DNA of 17,695 nucleotides from Candidatus Segatella papionis (GCA_002297965.1 DBLF01000113.1:1647-19341); one strand, 5' to 3'; shown: positions 8,626 to 17,343, numbered from the stretch's first letter. Translations and numbers: made by a program. The notes: generated from the sequence alone by a model not told the origin.

Positions 8626-9327
8626 TTATTTAGCATCACGTACATATCTTACAGATAAATAATGCGCAAATGTTGCCATTTTGCGTCGCTCCACCTTATT
8701 GAGACCGTTCATGATTCTACGATACCACACCCTTTCCTCTTGGGTCGTATCCTTAGTAGCCGTCCAATAGAGCCCAAACTCTTCCTGACGATAAGGCTTG
8801 ACTATGGAATCCGTCTGGCTACCATATCCCCACTTGCAGAGTTCACCACCATACTTGAGTCCCAATCCTGTACCACCTTCCGCAGTCTGCACGAGAAGAT
8901 CGGCAACACCATCACGCCATCCCTCGTCATCTACATGCTTCATGCCCAATGTACGCTCCAATGTTTTCCAATCATCGTCGGTTGGCAACCTCCAACCATC
9001 AGGACAATTTTCCAAAGCCTGAGCATACGTATAATAGTTGCCATAAGAGTTCAACATATTTGCAGCCTCCTCCAACGTTCCATATTGCACAAGATATCCA
9101 CTGGAGTCAGCAGTCATCTGCTCATAGAAAGGAGTTCCTGCTCTCAGATTTTCAGCCATCCAGTCTAAATCACCCAATCTAACCCAATGATAGCTGTTTC
9201 CATCCTTGTCTGTCATTGTACCAGTCTGTGAGGGAACGACCACAGGCTCAGATTCATCATCATGACAAGCTTGAAAAACAAAAGTCACGCAGACCAATGC
9301 CACAAAAAATAATATTTTATTTTTCAT
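8626..9327 (-). CDS. FISUMP-domain lipoprotein
   Basis: A 233-residue predicted lipoprotein. The signal sequence ends in FVFQAC, with Cys21 as the lipidated residue. The HDDESE that follows resembles the acidic export signal that sends Bacteroidota lipoproteins to the cell surface. Residues about 36-232 match the Fibrobacter succinogenes major paralogous (FISUMP) domain: WMAENLRAGTPF, then NCPDGWRLPTDDDWKTLE, then a GLYWTAT segment and a final YLSVRYVRD. This domain is common in secreted Bacteroidota and Fibrobacter proteins, and its function is unknown. A surface substrate-binding role would fit the SusC/SusD context but is inferred. It starts 8 bases after the metallopeptidase-like gene. 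Confidence 0.85.
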   Translation of the reverse strand: MKNKILFFVALVCVTFVFQACHDDESEPVVVPSQTGTMTDKDGNSYHWVRLGDLDWMAENLRAGTPFYEQMTADSSGYLVQYGTLEEAANMLNSYGNYYTYAQALENCPDGWRLPTDDDWKTLERTLGMKHVDDEGWRDGVADLLVQTAEGGTGLGLKYGGELCKWGYGSQTDSIVKPYRQEEFGLYWTATKDTTQEERVWYRRIMNGLNKVERRKMATFAHYLSVRYVRDAK

Positions 9328-9335
9328 ATTACCCT

Positions 9336-10268
9336 CTACTTTAAATCAAATCCCATACCAATCAACAAGTCTCTCATTACCTTAAATTTGGCTATCACCA
9401 ATGGATAATCTTTCATCATTTCCTCAACTTCTGCCAAGGAGTATTCGCAAGCAGCATTTGAGAAGTTCTTCACATCAAAATAGGTAACGCCAAAATAGAA
9501 ATAATTATGGTCTTTCCAAAAACCGAAATTACGTGCGGCATCATCTTGCCCAGTACCCATGGGGTATCCTAAGTCACTCTTACGCACGCTATAATAGTTC
9601 TTGCTATAACTATAAAACTCATCCAGCAAACTCTGATTCATGTTCTGGATCTTCTTGTAAGCCATCCCCTGAATAATTCCAAGTAGATAATTAGGATTTT
9701 CGAACATCTCCTTGTCATGGATTGACACGACAATGCATCGATTGCCTTGCACATTTGTCGGATAAGGAGTTGCCCCTGTCCAAGAATTAGGTGTTACCAA
9801 CGTTCGAACTCCATTAGAATAAGTCCACGCATAGACGCTATCAACCACCAAGAACGAATATGGGCAATTCTTTCCCAACTTATCAGCCAGTTGCTCACCA
9901 ATATATTCAGCAGCCTTGCGCTGGATGGTAGCGTCCTTGACATACTTGTAAGTATATTCATAAGAAGAGCTAACACTTCCTATAACAGGATAATTTACAT
10001 CTACCAACTGTGTCTTCCATAAAGGATTTCCATTGGCATCCTGTCCATTAGGTTCATTGCTCAAAGTATCATTAAACAAGATATAGCATCCGTTTTTCTT
10101 ATAAAACTCACGTTGTATCTCAGCCGTTTCGCTTTGGTCATCATCACTTGGAGCAAAGAGATTTCGGTCGGCATGACTTGGCGTCAAGTCTTCATCTTCA
10201 CTTGCGCAAGAAGCAAATGTGAATGCCAAAAGCAGCAAGTATAATATTGAATATTTCATAATCTTCAT
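9336..10268 (-). CDS. Lipoprotein resembling SusCD-associated zinc metallopeptidases, HExxH missing
   Basis: A 310-residue lipoprotein. The signal sequence ends FTFASC (Cys21 from the ATG at 10268) and is followed by ASEDED, an acidic surface-export signal. The body resembles the putative zinc-binding metallopeptidase lipoproteins (Peptidase_Mx1 / import-associated zinc metallohydrolase type) often found next to SusC/SusD. Similar parts are REFYKKNGCYILFNDT near the N-terminus, a central helix, and a C-terminal segment ending in KVMRDLLIGMGFDL. Where that family has a HExxH zinc helix, this protein reads IIQGMAYKK (QGMAY, residues 200-204), and no HExxH occurs anywhere. It is therefore probably a non-catalytic binding relative, or my family call is wrong. 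Starts at 10259 (ATG) and 10277 (TTG) are also possible. It lies 9 bases after susD. Confidence 0.6.
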   Translation of the reverse strand: MKIMKYSILYLLLLAFTFASCASEDEDLTPSHADRNLFAPSDDDQSETAEIQREFYKKNGCYILFNDTLSNEPNGQDANGNPLWKTQLVDVNYPVIGSVSSSYEYTYKYVKDATIQRKAAEYIGEQLADKLGKNCPYSFLVVDSVYAWTYSNGVRTLVTPNSWTGATPYPTNVQGNRCIVVSIHDKEMFENPNYLLGIIQGMAYKKIQNMNQSLLDEFYSYSKNYYSVRKSDLGYPMGTGQDDAARNFGFWKDHNYFYFGVTYFDVKNFSNAACEYSLAEVEEMMKDYPLVIAKFKVMRDLLIGMGFDLK

Positions 10269-10277
10269 TTTTGTCAA

Positions 10278-11873
10278 TTAATTATAAACAATAGTATTTA
10301 CAGGAGTACGCACTGGACGTTCATTGGAGCCAATGCTCTTCTGAAAATCGCGTACAGACTTTGGTATATTGAGCGTCAAAGCGCCATCGTTTGTTTTCAT
10401 TTCATACACATCCGTAGAAGTTGGATAATAATTGTCTTTTTTATAAGTATAAGTTGTAAAAGAATGTTTAACGGTTTCCACTTCCGGACAATTCACATCA
10501 ACAGCATATCGACGCATGTCATAAAAGCGTTGACCTTCAAAGCACAACTCACGCTCGCGTTCTTGGCGCACAAACTTTATCAGTTCTTTACCACTTAAAT
10601 CAGCAACATTCGCTCCCTTGTACATTCGGGTTGCACGAAGAGCGTCCAAATACTTTATCGCATTCTGTGTTTCCCCCAATTGCGCACAAGCCTCCGCAGC
10701 ATTCAAGTAAGCTTCCGCAGAACGCAACAAGAACTGATCAGAAATGTGGCTTTTATTATTAAAGCTCTTGTCCGTATAATCTATCTTTGTAACATAAGGC
10801 ATATTACCTTCTCCATACACATTAGATACATACATATCCTTACGAGCGTCATCATCGCTAAATAGCCCATATAAATGGTCAGAAACCTTAAACACTGGTG
10901 AATTTGGCTGACCATAATCATTTGTTCCACCAGGATGGACAAAAATCTCATAGCCTAATGAAACGCCACCCATGGCAAAGATATTTTCCGGACTATCATC
11001 ACTCAAAGGCGCTTCACCTGCATTCAAATCTATAACGGAACGCAACTTTGAATTTTTCTCCAAAGATAGTTCTGCATACTTCTTTGCCGTATCCCAATCT
11101 TGCATATAGAGAGCAATGCGACTACGGAAAACATATACGGCATTAATACCCACACGATTAATAGAGGTGGGCTGAGGAATGTCTTTGAGACATGCTTCCG
11201 CAGATGTCAAATCACTTACAATCTGGTCGTACACTTGCTGAACAGTGTTCCTTTTGAACTCCTTGTCCTCTATATACTCCGTTGTTTTAAGAGGAACTCC
11301 TGGTGTCTGAGCAGCCGTACTTGGAGCATAAGGATTGGCATATAGATTGACCAACGTATAGTAATAAAGCGCACGCAAGAAATAGGTCTCCCCTTGCACC
11401 TTATTGGAAAGTGCTTTATCATCATCAGATACGGCAGTCATTTTTTTTGCTTCGGCTAATATCATATTACAAGAAGCTATGCGCTTATAGGCCATCGCCC
11501 AATATCCGTTTTCCTGACTCTCCAACGTATTTTTCCCTTCAAAGTCCAAGTTGGTATCCTGCTGCCAAGTAAAAAACGGAAACATTGGTTTGCGACAGCG
11601 AACCACACTCGGCTCTGGATCATAACTTAATGCCAAATTTTCCTCCAACTCGTCAGACATGAAATGTAATGGCAAATAGTTCAAGTTATAAACAATCAAT
11701 GAATAAGTTGAGTTCTCGACATATCCCACAGGAAGGAAAGCCTCACCTACGACCAACTCGTCCAAGTCTGAAAATGTCTTTACCCGAGTCAAGTCTTGCG
11801 AATACTCTTTCAAGAAATCACTACAAGAAGAGCAAACGACAGCCATTAAAATTGCACAAATATATTTTCTCAT
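10278..11873 (-). CDS. SusD/RagB family nutrient-binding lipoprotein
   Basis: A 531-residue outer-membrane lipoprotein that acts as the lid of the SusC channel and captures substrate at the cell surface. The signal sequence ends VVCSSC (Cys17), followed by SDFLKE as in typical SusD proteins. An N-terminal SusD-like region (about 20-230) covers the helical TPR-like scaffold. The C-terminal SusD/RagB region has YLNAAEACAQLG, FVRQERERELCFEGQRFYDMRRY and the closing NIPKS...ERPVRTP block. Length is normal. It follows susC by 13 bases. Sequence alone does not show the substrate, and no carbohydrate-active enzyme is nearby. Confidence 0.95.
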   Translation of the reverse strand: MRKYICAILMAVVCSSCSDFLKEYSQDLTRVKTFSDLDELVVGEAFLPVGYVENSTYSLIVYNLNYLPLHFMSDELEENLALSYDPEPSVVRCRKPMFPFFTWQQDTNLDFEGKNTLESQENGYWAMAYKRIASCNMILAEAKKMTAVSDDDKALSNKVQGETYFLRALYYYTLVNLYANPYAPSTAAQTPGVPLKTTEYIEDKEFKRNTVQQVYDQIVSDLTSAEACLKDIPQPTSINRVGINAVYVFRSRIALYMQDWDTAKKYAELSLEKNSKLRSVIDLNAGEAPLSDDSPENIFAMGGVSLGYEIFVHPGGTNDYGQPNSPVFKVSDHLYGLFSDDDARKDMYVSNVYGEGNMPYVTKIDYTDKSFNNKSHISDQFLLRSAEAYLNAAEACAQLGETQNAIKYLDALRATRMYKGANVADLSGKELIKFVRQERERELCFEGQRFYDMRRYAVDVNCPEVETVKHSFTTYTYKKDNYYPTSTDVYEMKTNDGALTLNIPKSVRDFQKSIGSNERPVRTPVNTIVYN

Positions 11874-11886
11874 AACCTAATACTTA

Positions 11887-14800
11887 TTAGAATGTTAGAT
11901 TGACACCAAATGTGAAAGTAGGACGATAACTCAACTGAATCGTGGTAAATCCACCTTGTTCTGGGGTCTGTCCCTTCAGTTTACTATCACAAATGGTAAA
12001 AAGATTATAGCCCGAAAGAGTCAACGCTATACGCTGCATGCCAATATGGCTAAGCATCTTCTGATCAAATTCATAAGTAATGCTCGCACTCTGCAGCTTC
12101 AGATAGTCTGCACTCACAGCACGAATATCTGAATAGTCATACATGTCCCAAGCACTCTTGGCTATCAGTTCACCTTGATACACTCCCAAGGAAGAATAGT
12201 GTACTGAATACTTATAGTAGGAGCTACTGTTGCTCGATATGATGGCAGGGATATTGGTATGCAACTCATCTCCAGGCTTCTTCCACCGATTGATATAATC
12301 ACGACTGTAGTTATGATCTGCACGTATGTCGGCAGAATAAACGCCACCAGAAGCCGCACTTCCATACATGGCAAATAGACGTGTCTTGGCTCCCAAGCTA
12401 TAAGACAGTCCCAAACTTGCACGCCAATTCTTGTATTTGAAGGTATTGTAAAGGCTTCCTTGCACATCTGGGTCGCGCTTGCCAGTCGCTGTCAATACCT
12501 TGGTATAAGTGTCATATTTACTCAAGCCATATAGTTCAGTCTTGTTATCTTGGTAATCGTCAAAAATCGGGCCACCATCCACTGAGCTCAATCCCAAGAA
12601 TTTATAGCTGTAGAATGTGCTCACTGGTTTCCCTTTCACCAACGCATTACCCGTCAAGAAATCACTCAAATCGTAAGTCTGCGCATCCGGACGTGAATCC
12701 AACGTATTGAACACTTTCGATATGGAAGTAGTGACAGTCCAACGAAAGTTCTTATTTCGAATAGGGATGTAAGTAACGTCCAAACTATATCCCTTGTTGG
12801 TTATGTCACCGCCATTGATTACGTATGACTCTATTCCGTTCACAGAAGATATTTTCTTTGACATAAAAGCATTTTTTGTCTTTTTATAATAGAAAGAAAG
12901 CTCCATGTGCAAGCGATTGTTGAACAAAGAGTAATCCAATCCTAAATTATAAGACCGGGTTGTCTCCCACTTCAAATTTGGATTTGGATATTTGTTGATG
13001 TAGGAAGCAAATGAACCATAGTAAGTATTCAGCGTACCTTTACGAATGGTCATGGTAGGGAACTCGCTTGTCAACATATTGCCCTGGAATCCGTATGATG
13101 CCTTGAAGTTCATATAGTCTATCCACTTGAAATCCAAAAGCCCCAGACGCTTCAAGTCAAGCGAGCCAGATAATGACCAAATTGGCAGGAACTTATCGTT
13201 GCTGCGATCGCCAAACTTATTGGAACCATCCACACGTCCGTTGAGGTTGATACGCGCCATGCTCTTATAGGCATACGTAAAAGATGAATACACAGAAGCC
13301 GTATTCGTCAAATTATCAGTAATACTCGGAACATTGCTGGTCATCCAAGCAGCGTAAGCCGTATATTTGGTAGGGTCGATATCTGTCACGAAGCTAAGTC
13401 CACGGTCAGGATAATAACCACGCGCCGTATAAGAATATGTCTTATAGGTATCGTGATATACCTCAAATCCCACCGTAGCGTAAAAATTGTGTTGCTCCTC
13501 GTTTCCAAAAAGCTTGTTGAGGTTGAATTGCAAACGAGCTGTATAACTGCGATCCGTCACCATATTCTTAGACAGTTCACCTCCTTGGGGCAAAGTTGAG
13601 CTTTCTGGCTTCGAGATTGTCTCTCCATAATTGGAGCCACGAAGTTTTGCCGCATAGAACGTCTTCTCACCCCAATAGCTCTCCTGGTTGGTGTGCTGAT
13701 TGGTATGTGAAAGAACCAACTGAGCATTCAACCAATCATTGAAGAGAAACTGCAAATTGGCACCCACCGTGAACGAACTTGTGTTCTGCATAAAAGAACT
13801 ATTAGAAAGTTCATTCAATATGTTGTATTTATAAGCCGTAGTAGAATTTACCTTTTTGTCATAGTAATAATAATCACCATTCTCTTCAAAGGCAGGTATG
13901 GCACGAGAAGTTTCATAGGCATAGTTCATCGGCGATATACTCGACTGATAGGTGTCACGATCGTAATTATACGCATTGAAATTAAAAGATGCCTTGAAAA
14001 ACTTACTGAATGTATTGTCCAAGTTCATAGAAGCAGTATAGCGCTTATTATGGTTGACCTTGATGACATCATTTTCTCCATTGAATCCAACTGATACGTA
14101 GTAGCGTGTCTTACTCGATCCACCACTAACACTTGCGGTATGTTGACTTGACCAACTATCCCTGCATAGCAAATCAAACCAATCGGTATTGAGTCCTTCA
14201 ATATATCCGACCTGCGACTCAAACTCGTCATAATCGATTTCATGATTATAAAGTTTGTTGACCAAGCCCAGATAGCCCACCATATTATTATCGCTACCAA
14301 ACAAATAATGATCGTCCAAAAGTTCGCGTGTAAACTGAACACGCTCCTTGGAGTTCATCACATCCACGGAATGATCCGTGTAGCGAGGGCGACGCTTGTA
14401 ATTGACCGTTGCATTATAAGAGATACGAGGTTTGCCCTCGAATCCTCGCTTGGTGGTGATGACAATCACACCATTGGCTGCCTTGGTTCCATAGATGGCT
14501 GTGGCGGCAGCATCTTTCAACACATCAATACGGTCTATATCCTGAGGATTGATGCCCGAAATAGCATTACCTATACGATTGACATAATCAGGATCGTTAA
14601 GTTCATCAGGAGAAATATCCACTGGGTCTTTTACTACTACACCATCGACAACCCACAAAGGCTCACGATTACCCACCAGTGTACTGGTACCACGAATACG
14701 AATCTTTGGAGCTACACCTATCTCACCAGAATTGTTATCAACCATCATGTCTGGGATTTTGCCTTCGAGCATTTGGTCGATGCTGCTCACATCTGAGCGC

Positions 14801-15525
14801 AACACATCTTCTGCCTTTACAGATGTCACGGCAGATGTCAAGCTGCGCTTGTCAAGCACTTGGTAACCTGTTACGACAACCTCATCCAGGCTACTGGCAT
14901 CATCATGCATCACAATCTGCATATGATGATTGTTTCTAGAAGAGAATTTCACTTTCTGTTGCTGCATACCTATGTATGAGAACAAGAGATACGCACCATG
15001 ATTACCAGAAAGAGACAACATAAAATTTCCATTAGCGTCAGTTACCGTACGGCTAGAGCCACACGACACACTTACACCAGGCAACGGAGCATTAGTCTCG
15101 TCTATTACCGTTCCCTTCACGGTTGTTGCCGACTGAGCAACAGCTGTGTTATCTGATTTTTCCGGCTGCATTGAAATATCACCACTCATAGAAAGATGAT
15201 TTTTGCCCATACTCTTAGAAACGATGATAAACTTGCCCCCCACAACCTTGTAGGTCAGCGGGCGATTGCCTAGAACCGCCTTCACGGCATTTTCGGCGTT
15301 CACCTGCCTCAAGCTGGCGCTCACCTTGTAAGCCTTCACGTCTTCGTAGGCAAATTCCACACGCACACCGCTCTGCTTGCCTATCGTCTTGAGGGCGGCA
15401 GACAGAGGCGTGTTCTTGAAATCGACATCAATCTTCTTGTTCAGCCCCTGTGCCGAGATAGTCACGGCAAAGAACAGGAGCAACAAGAGTGTCATCCATT
15501 CTCTCTTCTTTTCTCTCTTTTTCAT
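11887..15525 (-). CDS. SusC/RagA TonB-dependent transporter with N-terminal STN signalling domain
   Basis: An outer-membrane channel of 1212 residues that imports a SusD-captured substrate using TonB energy. In order: signal peptide (1-26, ending TISAQ), STN domain (about 27-105), linker (106-135), carboxypeptidase-regulatory-like domain (136-210, VKGTVIDETNAPLPGVSV), TonB-box-like DEVVVTG (214-220), plug (about 222-345, including DVLKDAAATAIYGTKAANGVI) and a 22-stranded barrel ending in FGVNLTF with the usual terminal Phe. STN domains couple transporters to FecR-type anti-sigma factors, and fecR and a sigma gene lie directly upstream. The ATG at 15525 is preferred over a GTG at 15531. GC drops near 15.2 kb, just after the STN-coding part. 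Confidence 0.95.
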   Translation of the reverse strand: MKKREKKREWMTLLLLLFFAVTISAQGLNKKIDVDFKNTPLSAALKTIGKQSGVRVEFAYEDVKAYKVSASLRQVNAENAVKAVLGNRPLTYKVVGGKFIIVSKSMGKNHLSMSGDISMQPEKSDNTAVAQSATTVKGTVIDETNAPLPGVSVSCGSSRTVTDANGNFMLSLSGNHGAYLLFSYIGMQQQKVKFSSRNNHHMQIVMHDDASSLDEVVVTGYQVLDKRSLTSAVTSVKAEDVLRSDVSSIDQMLEGKIPDMMVDNNSGEIGVAPKIRIRGTSTLVGNREPLWVVDGVVVKDPVDISPDELNDPDYVNRIGNAISGINPQDIDRIDVLKDAAATAIYGTKAANGVIVITTKRGFEGKPRISYNATVNYKRRPRYTDHSVDVMNSKERVQFTRELLDDHYLFGSDNNMVGYLGLVNKLYNHEIDYDEFESQVGYIEGLNTDWFDLLCRDSWSSQHTASVSGGSSKTRYYVSVGFNGENDVIKVNHNKRYTASMNLDNTFSKFFKASFNFNAYNYDRDTYQSSISPMNYAYETSRAIPAFEENGDYYYYDKKVNSTTAYKYNILNELSNSSFMQNTSSFTVGANLQFLFNDWLNAQLVLSHTNQHTNQESYWGEKTFYAAKLRGSNYGETISKPESSTLPQGGELSKNMVTDRSYTARLQFNLNKLFGNEEQHNFYATVGFEVYHDTYKTYSYTARGYYPDRGLSFVTDIDPTKYTAYAAWMTSNVPSITDNLTNTASVYSSFTYAYKSMARINLNGRVDGSNKFGDRSNDKFLPIWSLSGSLDLKRLGLLDFKWIDYMNFKASYGFQGNMLTSEFPTMTIRKGTLNTYYGSFASYINKYPNPNLKWETTRSYNLGLDYSLFNNRLHMELSFYYKKTKNAFMSKKISSVNGIESYVINGGDITNKGYSLDVTYIPIRNKNFRWTVTTSISKVFNTLDSRPDAQTYDLSDFLTGNALVKGKPVSTFYSYKFLGLSSVDGGPIFDDYQDNKTELYGLSKYDTYTKVLTATGKRDPDVQGSLYNTFKYKNWRASLGLSYSLGAKTRLFAMYGSAASGGVYSADIRADHNYSRDYINRWKKPGDELHTNIPAIISSNSSSYYKYSVHYSSLGVYQGELIAKSAWDMYDYSDIRAVSADYLKLQSASITYEFDQKMLSHIGMQRIALTLSGYNLFTICDSKLKGQTPEQGGFTTIQLSYRPTFTFGVNLTF

Positions 15526-15739
15526 ACGCACGAATTAATATATTTTATGCTTTTGATTGATATGTTTGCCTAAAGATACGAACAAGGAAGAGATTCGGGT
15601 ACGCTTTGAAAGAAAATCTGTCTTTTCCACTTCACGCAGCAACTGCGTAACTAAATATTTATCAGCGTCTTACAATATTTCAGAATAGTGTAAAGTATAT
15701 TTCGCAAGCTAGCTTTCTACGACTCATAGCGCACCAAGA
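15526..15739 (-). other. 214-base leader between fecR and susC
   Basis: No gene fits here. It holds a promoter-like box (15572-15582), an inverted repeat ACGCAG-CAA-CTGCGT (15634-15648) and a perfect 10-base palindrome AAGCTAGCTT (15706-15715) soon after the fecR stop. Neither stem has a T-tract that would make a clear terminator. The size and position suggest that the susC operon has its own promoter, probably the target of the sigma factor encoded upstream. Confidence 0.5.
15572..15582 (-). promoter_or_regulatory. Candidate susC promoter -7 element
   Basis: The minus strand reads TTCGTATCTTT followed by A, so TATCTTTA is close to the TAnnTTTG -7 consensus. It lies 46 bases before the susC ATG. 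The same 11-mer occurs upstream of the sigma gene. No clear -33 element is visible. Confidence 0.4.
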
Positions 15740-16813
15740 CTATTCGATGACCAACTGGTCGTTGTGATATACAAACTTGGCTTTGTTCATGCTATTCAGC
15801 ACCTCTACCAGTTCTTGAATGCTGGCATCCTTTGGCGCGGCGAAGAAGAGGCGAATATGCATTTTCTCCGGACTCTGGAAGACGACGCTCACATTGTACC
15901 ACTTGCCTATCTCCTTGGCAATATCCAGCAAAGGCTCGTTGTCGAAATAAAAATCTCCTTGTTTCCAAGCGGTGAAATCATCTGTCTCAACCCCACGAAC
16001 ATGGAGCGCAGAACCATTGAAAGCTGCATCCTCCCCAGGCTTGATGCGCTTGGAAACCATAGCGGAACTTACCAACACGCTACCCCGCAACAAGGTGACA
16101 TGGGTGTCGTTGGCAGCATAGGCACGAACATTGAACTCGGTGCCAAGCACCTTGGTGCTGAGATTGCCAGCATGAACGATGAAAGGGTGCTGGGCGTCAT
16201 GATGCACCTTGAAATAAGCCTCGCCCTGCAACTGCACCTCTCTAGTTTTGCCCTTGAACACCTGTGGATAAGTCAGGCGACTGCCAGCATTGAGCATCAC
16301 CTCCGTGCCATCGGCAAGCGTCACCTCGGCGGTAGCATTCTGAGGCGTGGAGAGCACATTGCGCATCACCATATCCATCGAAGCATCCGAAGGAGTGGTA
16401 TAGACGCGATTACCATTCACGGTCACAGGTTCCTCGTCGCCCTTTTGCAGCGTTACACCCTGCTGGACGTCTTCAGTGGCCGCCTCGTAAGCGACGACCG
16501 CTCCATCGGGAACACTCAATCCACGTTTGCCCGTATTGAGAACGAATAGGAGCAAGAGCGACGCTGCCACGGCAGCCACCACCCCCAGGCTTATCTTGAG
16601 GGCACGATGGCTCTTCCCCATGCCCTGTCGGTACATGAAGTCATCCAGCTCAGCCTGCACATCGGGTGCTGGATGAGCCTTGCGGAGCAGGTAGTCTCTC
16701 AGGGATACTTCCTCCTGCGAAAAGTCTTTTATGTCGTAATCTTCGTTCATCATTATTCCTTTATTGTTGTCTGCATCTTTAGATTCTGCATCTTTAGATA
16801 TTGTAGTCTTCAT
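15740..16813 (-). CDS. FecR family anti-sigma factor
   Basis: An inner-membrane regulator of 357 residues that holds the ECF sigma factor inactive until the transporter's STN domain signals. The cytoplasmic N-terminal part (to about 72) would bind sigma. One membrane helix spans about 73-93. The periplasmic FecR domain (about 153-247) includes ATAEVTLADGTEVMLNAGSR and LQGEAYFKV. A C-terminal DUF4974-like domain follows (about 288-356, FYFDNEPLLDIAKEIGKWYNV). The start is uncertain: the ATG at 16813 lies 20 bases after the sigma stop, but its first 20 residues are a repeat-encoded SKDAESKDAD stretch. The ATG at 16750 has AAAGGA at good spacing and gives MNEDYDIKDF. The gene is co-transcribed with the sigma gene. 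Confidence 0.93.
   Translation of the reverse strand: MKTTISKDAESKDADNNKGIMMNEDYDIKDFSQEEVSLRDYLLRKAHPAPDVQAELDDFMYRQGMGKSHRALKISLGVVAAVAASLLLLFVLNTGKRGLSVPDGAVVAYEAATEDVQQGVTLQKGDEEPVTVNGNRVYTTPSDASMDMVMRNVLSTPQNATAEVTLADGTEVMLNAGSRLTYPQVFKGKTREVQLQGEAYFKVHHDAQHPFIVHAGNLSTKVLGTEFNVRAYAANDTHVTLLRGSVLVSSAMVSKRIKPGEDAAFNGSALHVRGVETDDFTAWKQGDFYFDNEPLLDIAKEIGKWYNVSVVFQSPEKMHIRLFFAAPKDASIQELVEVLNSMNKAKFVYHNDQLVIE
16757..16762 (-). promoter_or_regulatory. Shine-Dalgarno-like site inside the annotated fecR 5' end
   Basis: AAAGGA on the minus strand sits six bases before the in-frame ATG at 16750 (and three before the ATG at 16753). Other genes in this window lack such a site, so it favours 16750 as the true fecR start. 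The ATG at 16813 has none. Confidence 0.45.
16769..16798 (-). repeat. Two 15-base tandem repeats at the fecR 5' end
   Basis: TCTAAAGATGCAGAA and TCTAAAGATGCAGAC are tandem on the minus strand, differing only in the last base. If translated they give SKDAE and SKDAD. A third partial copy (12 identical bases, CATCTTTAGATA read on the plus strand) lies at 16811-16822 and contains the upstream ATG itself, so the repeats span the possible translation start region. Confidence 0.8.
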
Positions 16814-16833
16814 CTTTAGATACGGACAAACGG

Positions 16834-17343
16834 TTAAATCGGGTATTCCCTTTTATCTTTATATAGTTCCCTTAATATCCTCAAAGCCTTCATGATGTGC
16901 TTCTTCACCGTGCTGGGACTGATGCCGAGCTGTTCCGCCACCTCTGCATATTTCATCCGCTTGAGGTAACACATCCGCAGTATCTCATCGGTGGGCGGCG
17001 ATAGGTGCGAGAACATCTCCTCCACCAGCTTGTCCTTTTCGTCGGAATAGTCGTCGTAGAACATCTCGGCAGTATGAAGATACTCGTCGGTATATTGGTT
17101 TTCGAGCACCAGATGACGCAGATGATCTACCGAGCGATTGCGCACGGAGGTCATCAGATAGGCATTAATCTTGGAAAGGTCGATGGTCTCGATGTTGTTC
17201 CATAAGGCAGCGAACACATCGTTCAGGATGTCCTTGGCAGCCTCGTCCTCGTTCACAATGTGCAAGGCATAGTAATACAGCCGAGTATAGGTCTCGGTGT
17301 ATATCTTCTCAAACCTTCTCTTAAATATGAACGACTTCAACAT
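16834..17343 (-). CDS. ECF-type RNA polymerase sigma factor (Bacteroidota family)
   Basis: A 169-residue extracytoplasmic-function sigma-70 factor. Region 2 (about 14-78) includes YYYALHIVNEDEAAKDILNDVF and LMTSVRNRSVDHLRH, which bind core polymerase and the -10/-7 element. Region 4 (about 112-160) has a helix-turn-helix, YAEVAEQLGISPSTVKKHIMKALRILR, for the upstream promoter element. It is of the Bacteroidota-expanded type that precedes fecR and an STN-bearing susC, and by analogy it should activate that susC operon. The ATG at 17343 is the only reasonable start. A promoter-like box lies 32 bases upstream. The gene is divergent from the nucleosidase gene. Confidence 0.95.
   Translation of the reverse strand: MLKSFIFKRRFEKIYTETYTRLYYYALHIVNEDEAAKDILNDVFAALWNNIETIDLSKINAYLMTSVRNRSVDHLRHLVLENQYTDEYLHTAEMFYDDYSDEKDKLVEEMFSHLSPPTDEILRMCYLKRMKYAEVAEQLGISPSTVKKHIMKALRILRELYKDKREYPI

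Noticed and set aside
6178..15525. Classical polysaccharide utilisation locus
   Set aside because: SusC and SusD are present, but no glycoside hydrolase, lyase, esterase or sulfatase is encoded in the operon, so a glycan substrate cannot be claimed.
15634..15648. Hairpin ACGCAG-CAA-CTGCGT as a fecR terminator
   Set aside because: The stem is six base pairs, and no T-tract follows on the minus strand.
15764..16549. Plus-strand open frame of 261 codons opposite fecR
   Set aside because: FecR on the other strand has all expected domains, and the plus-strand product has no recognisable family.
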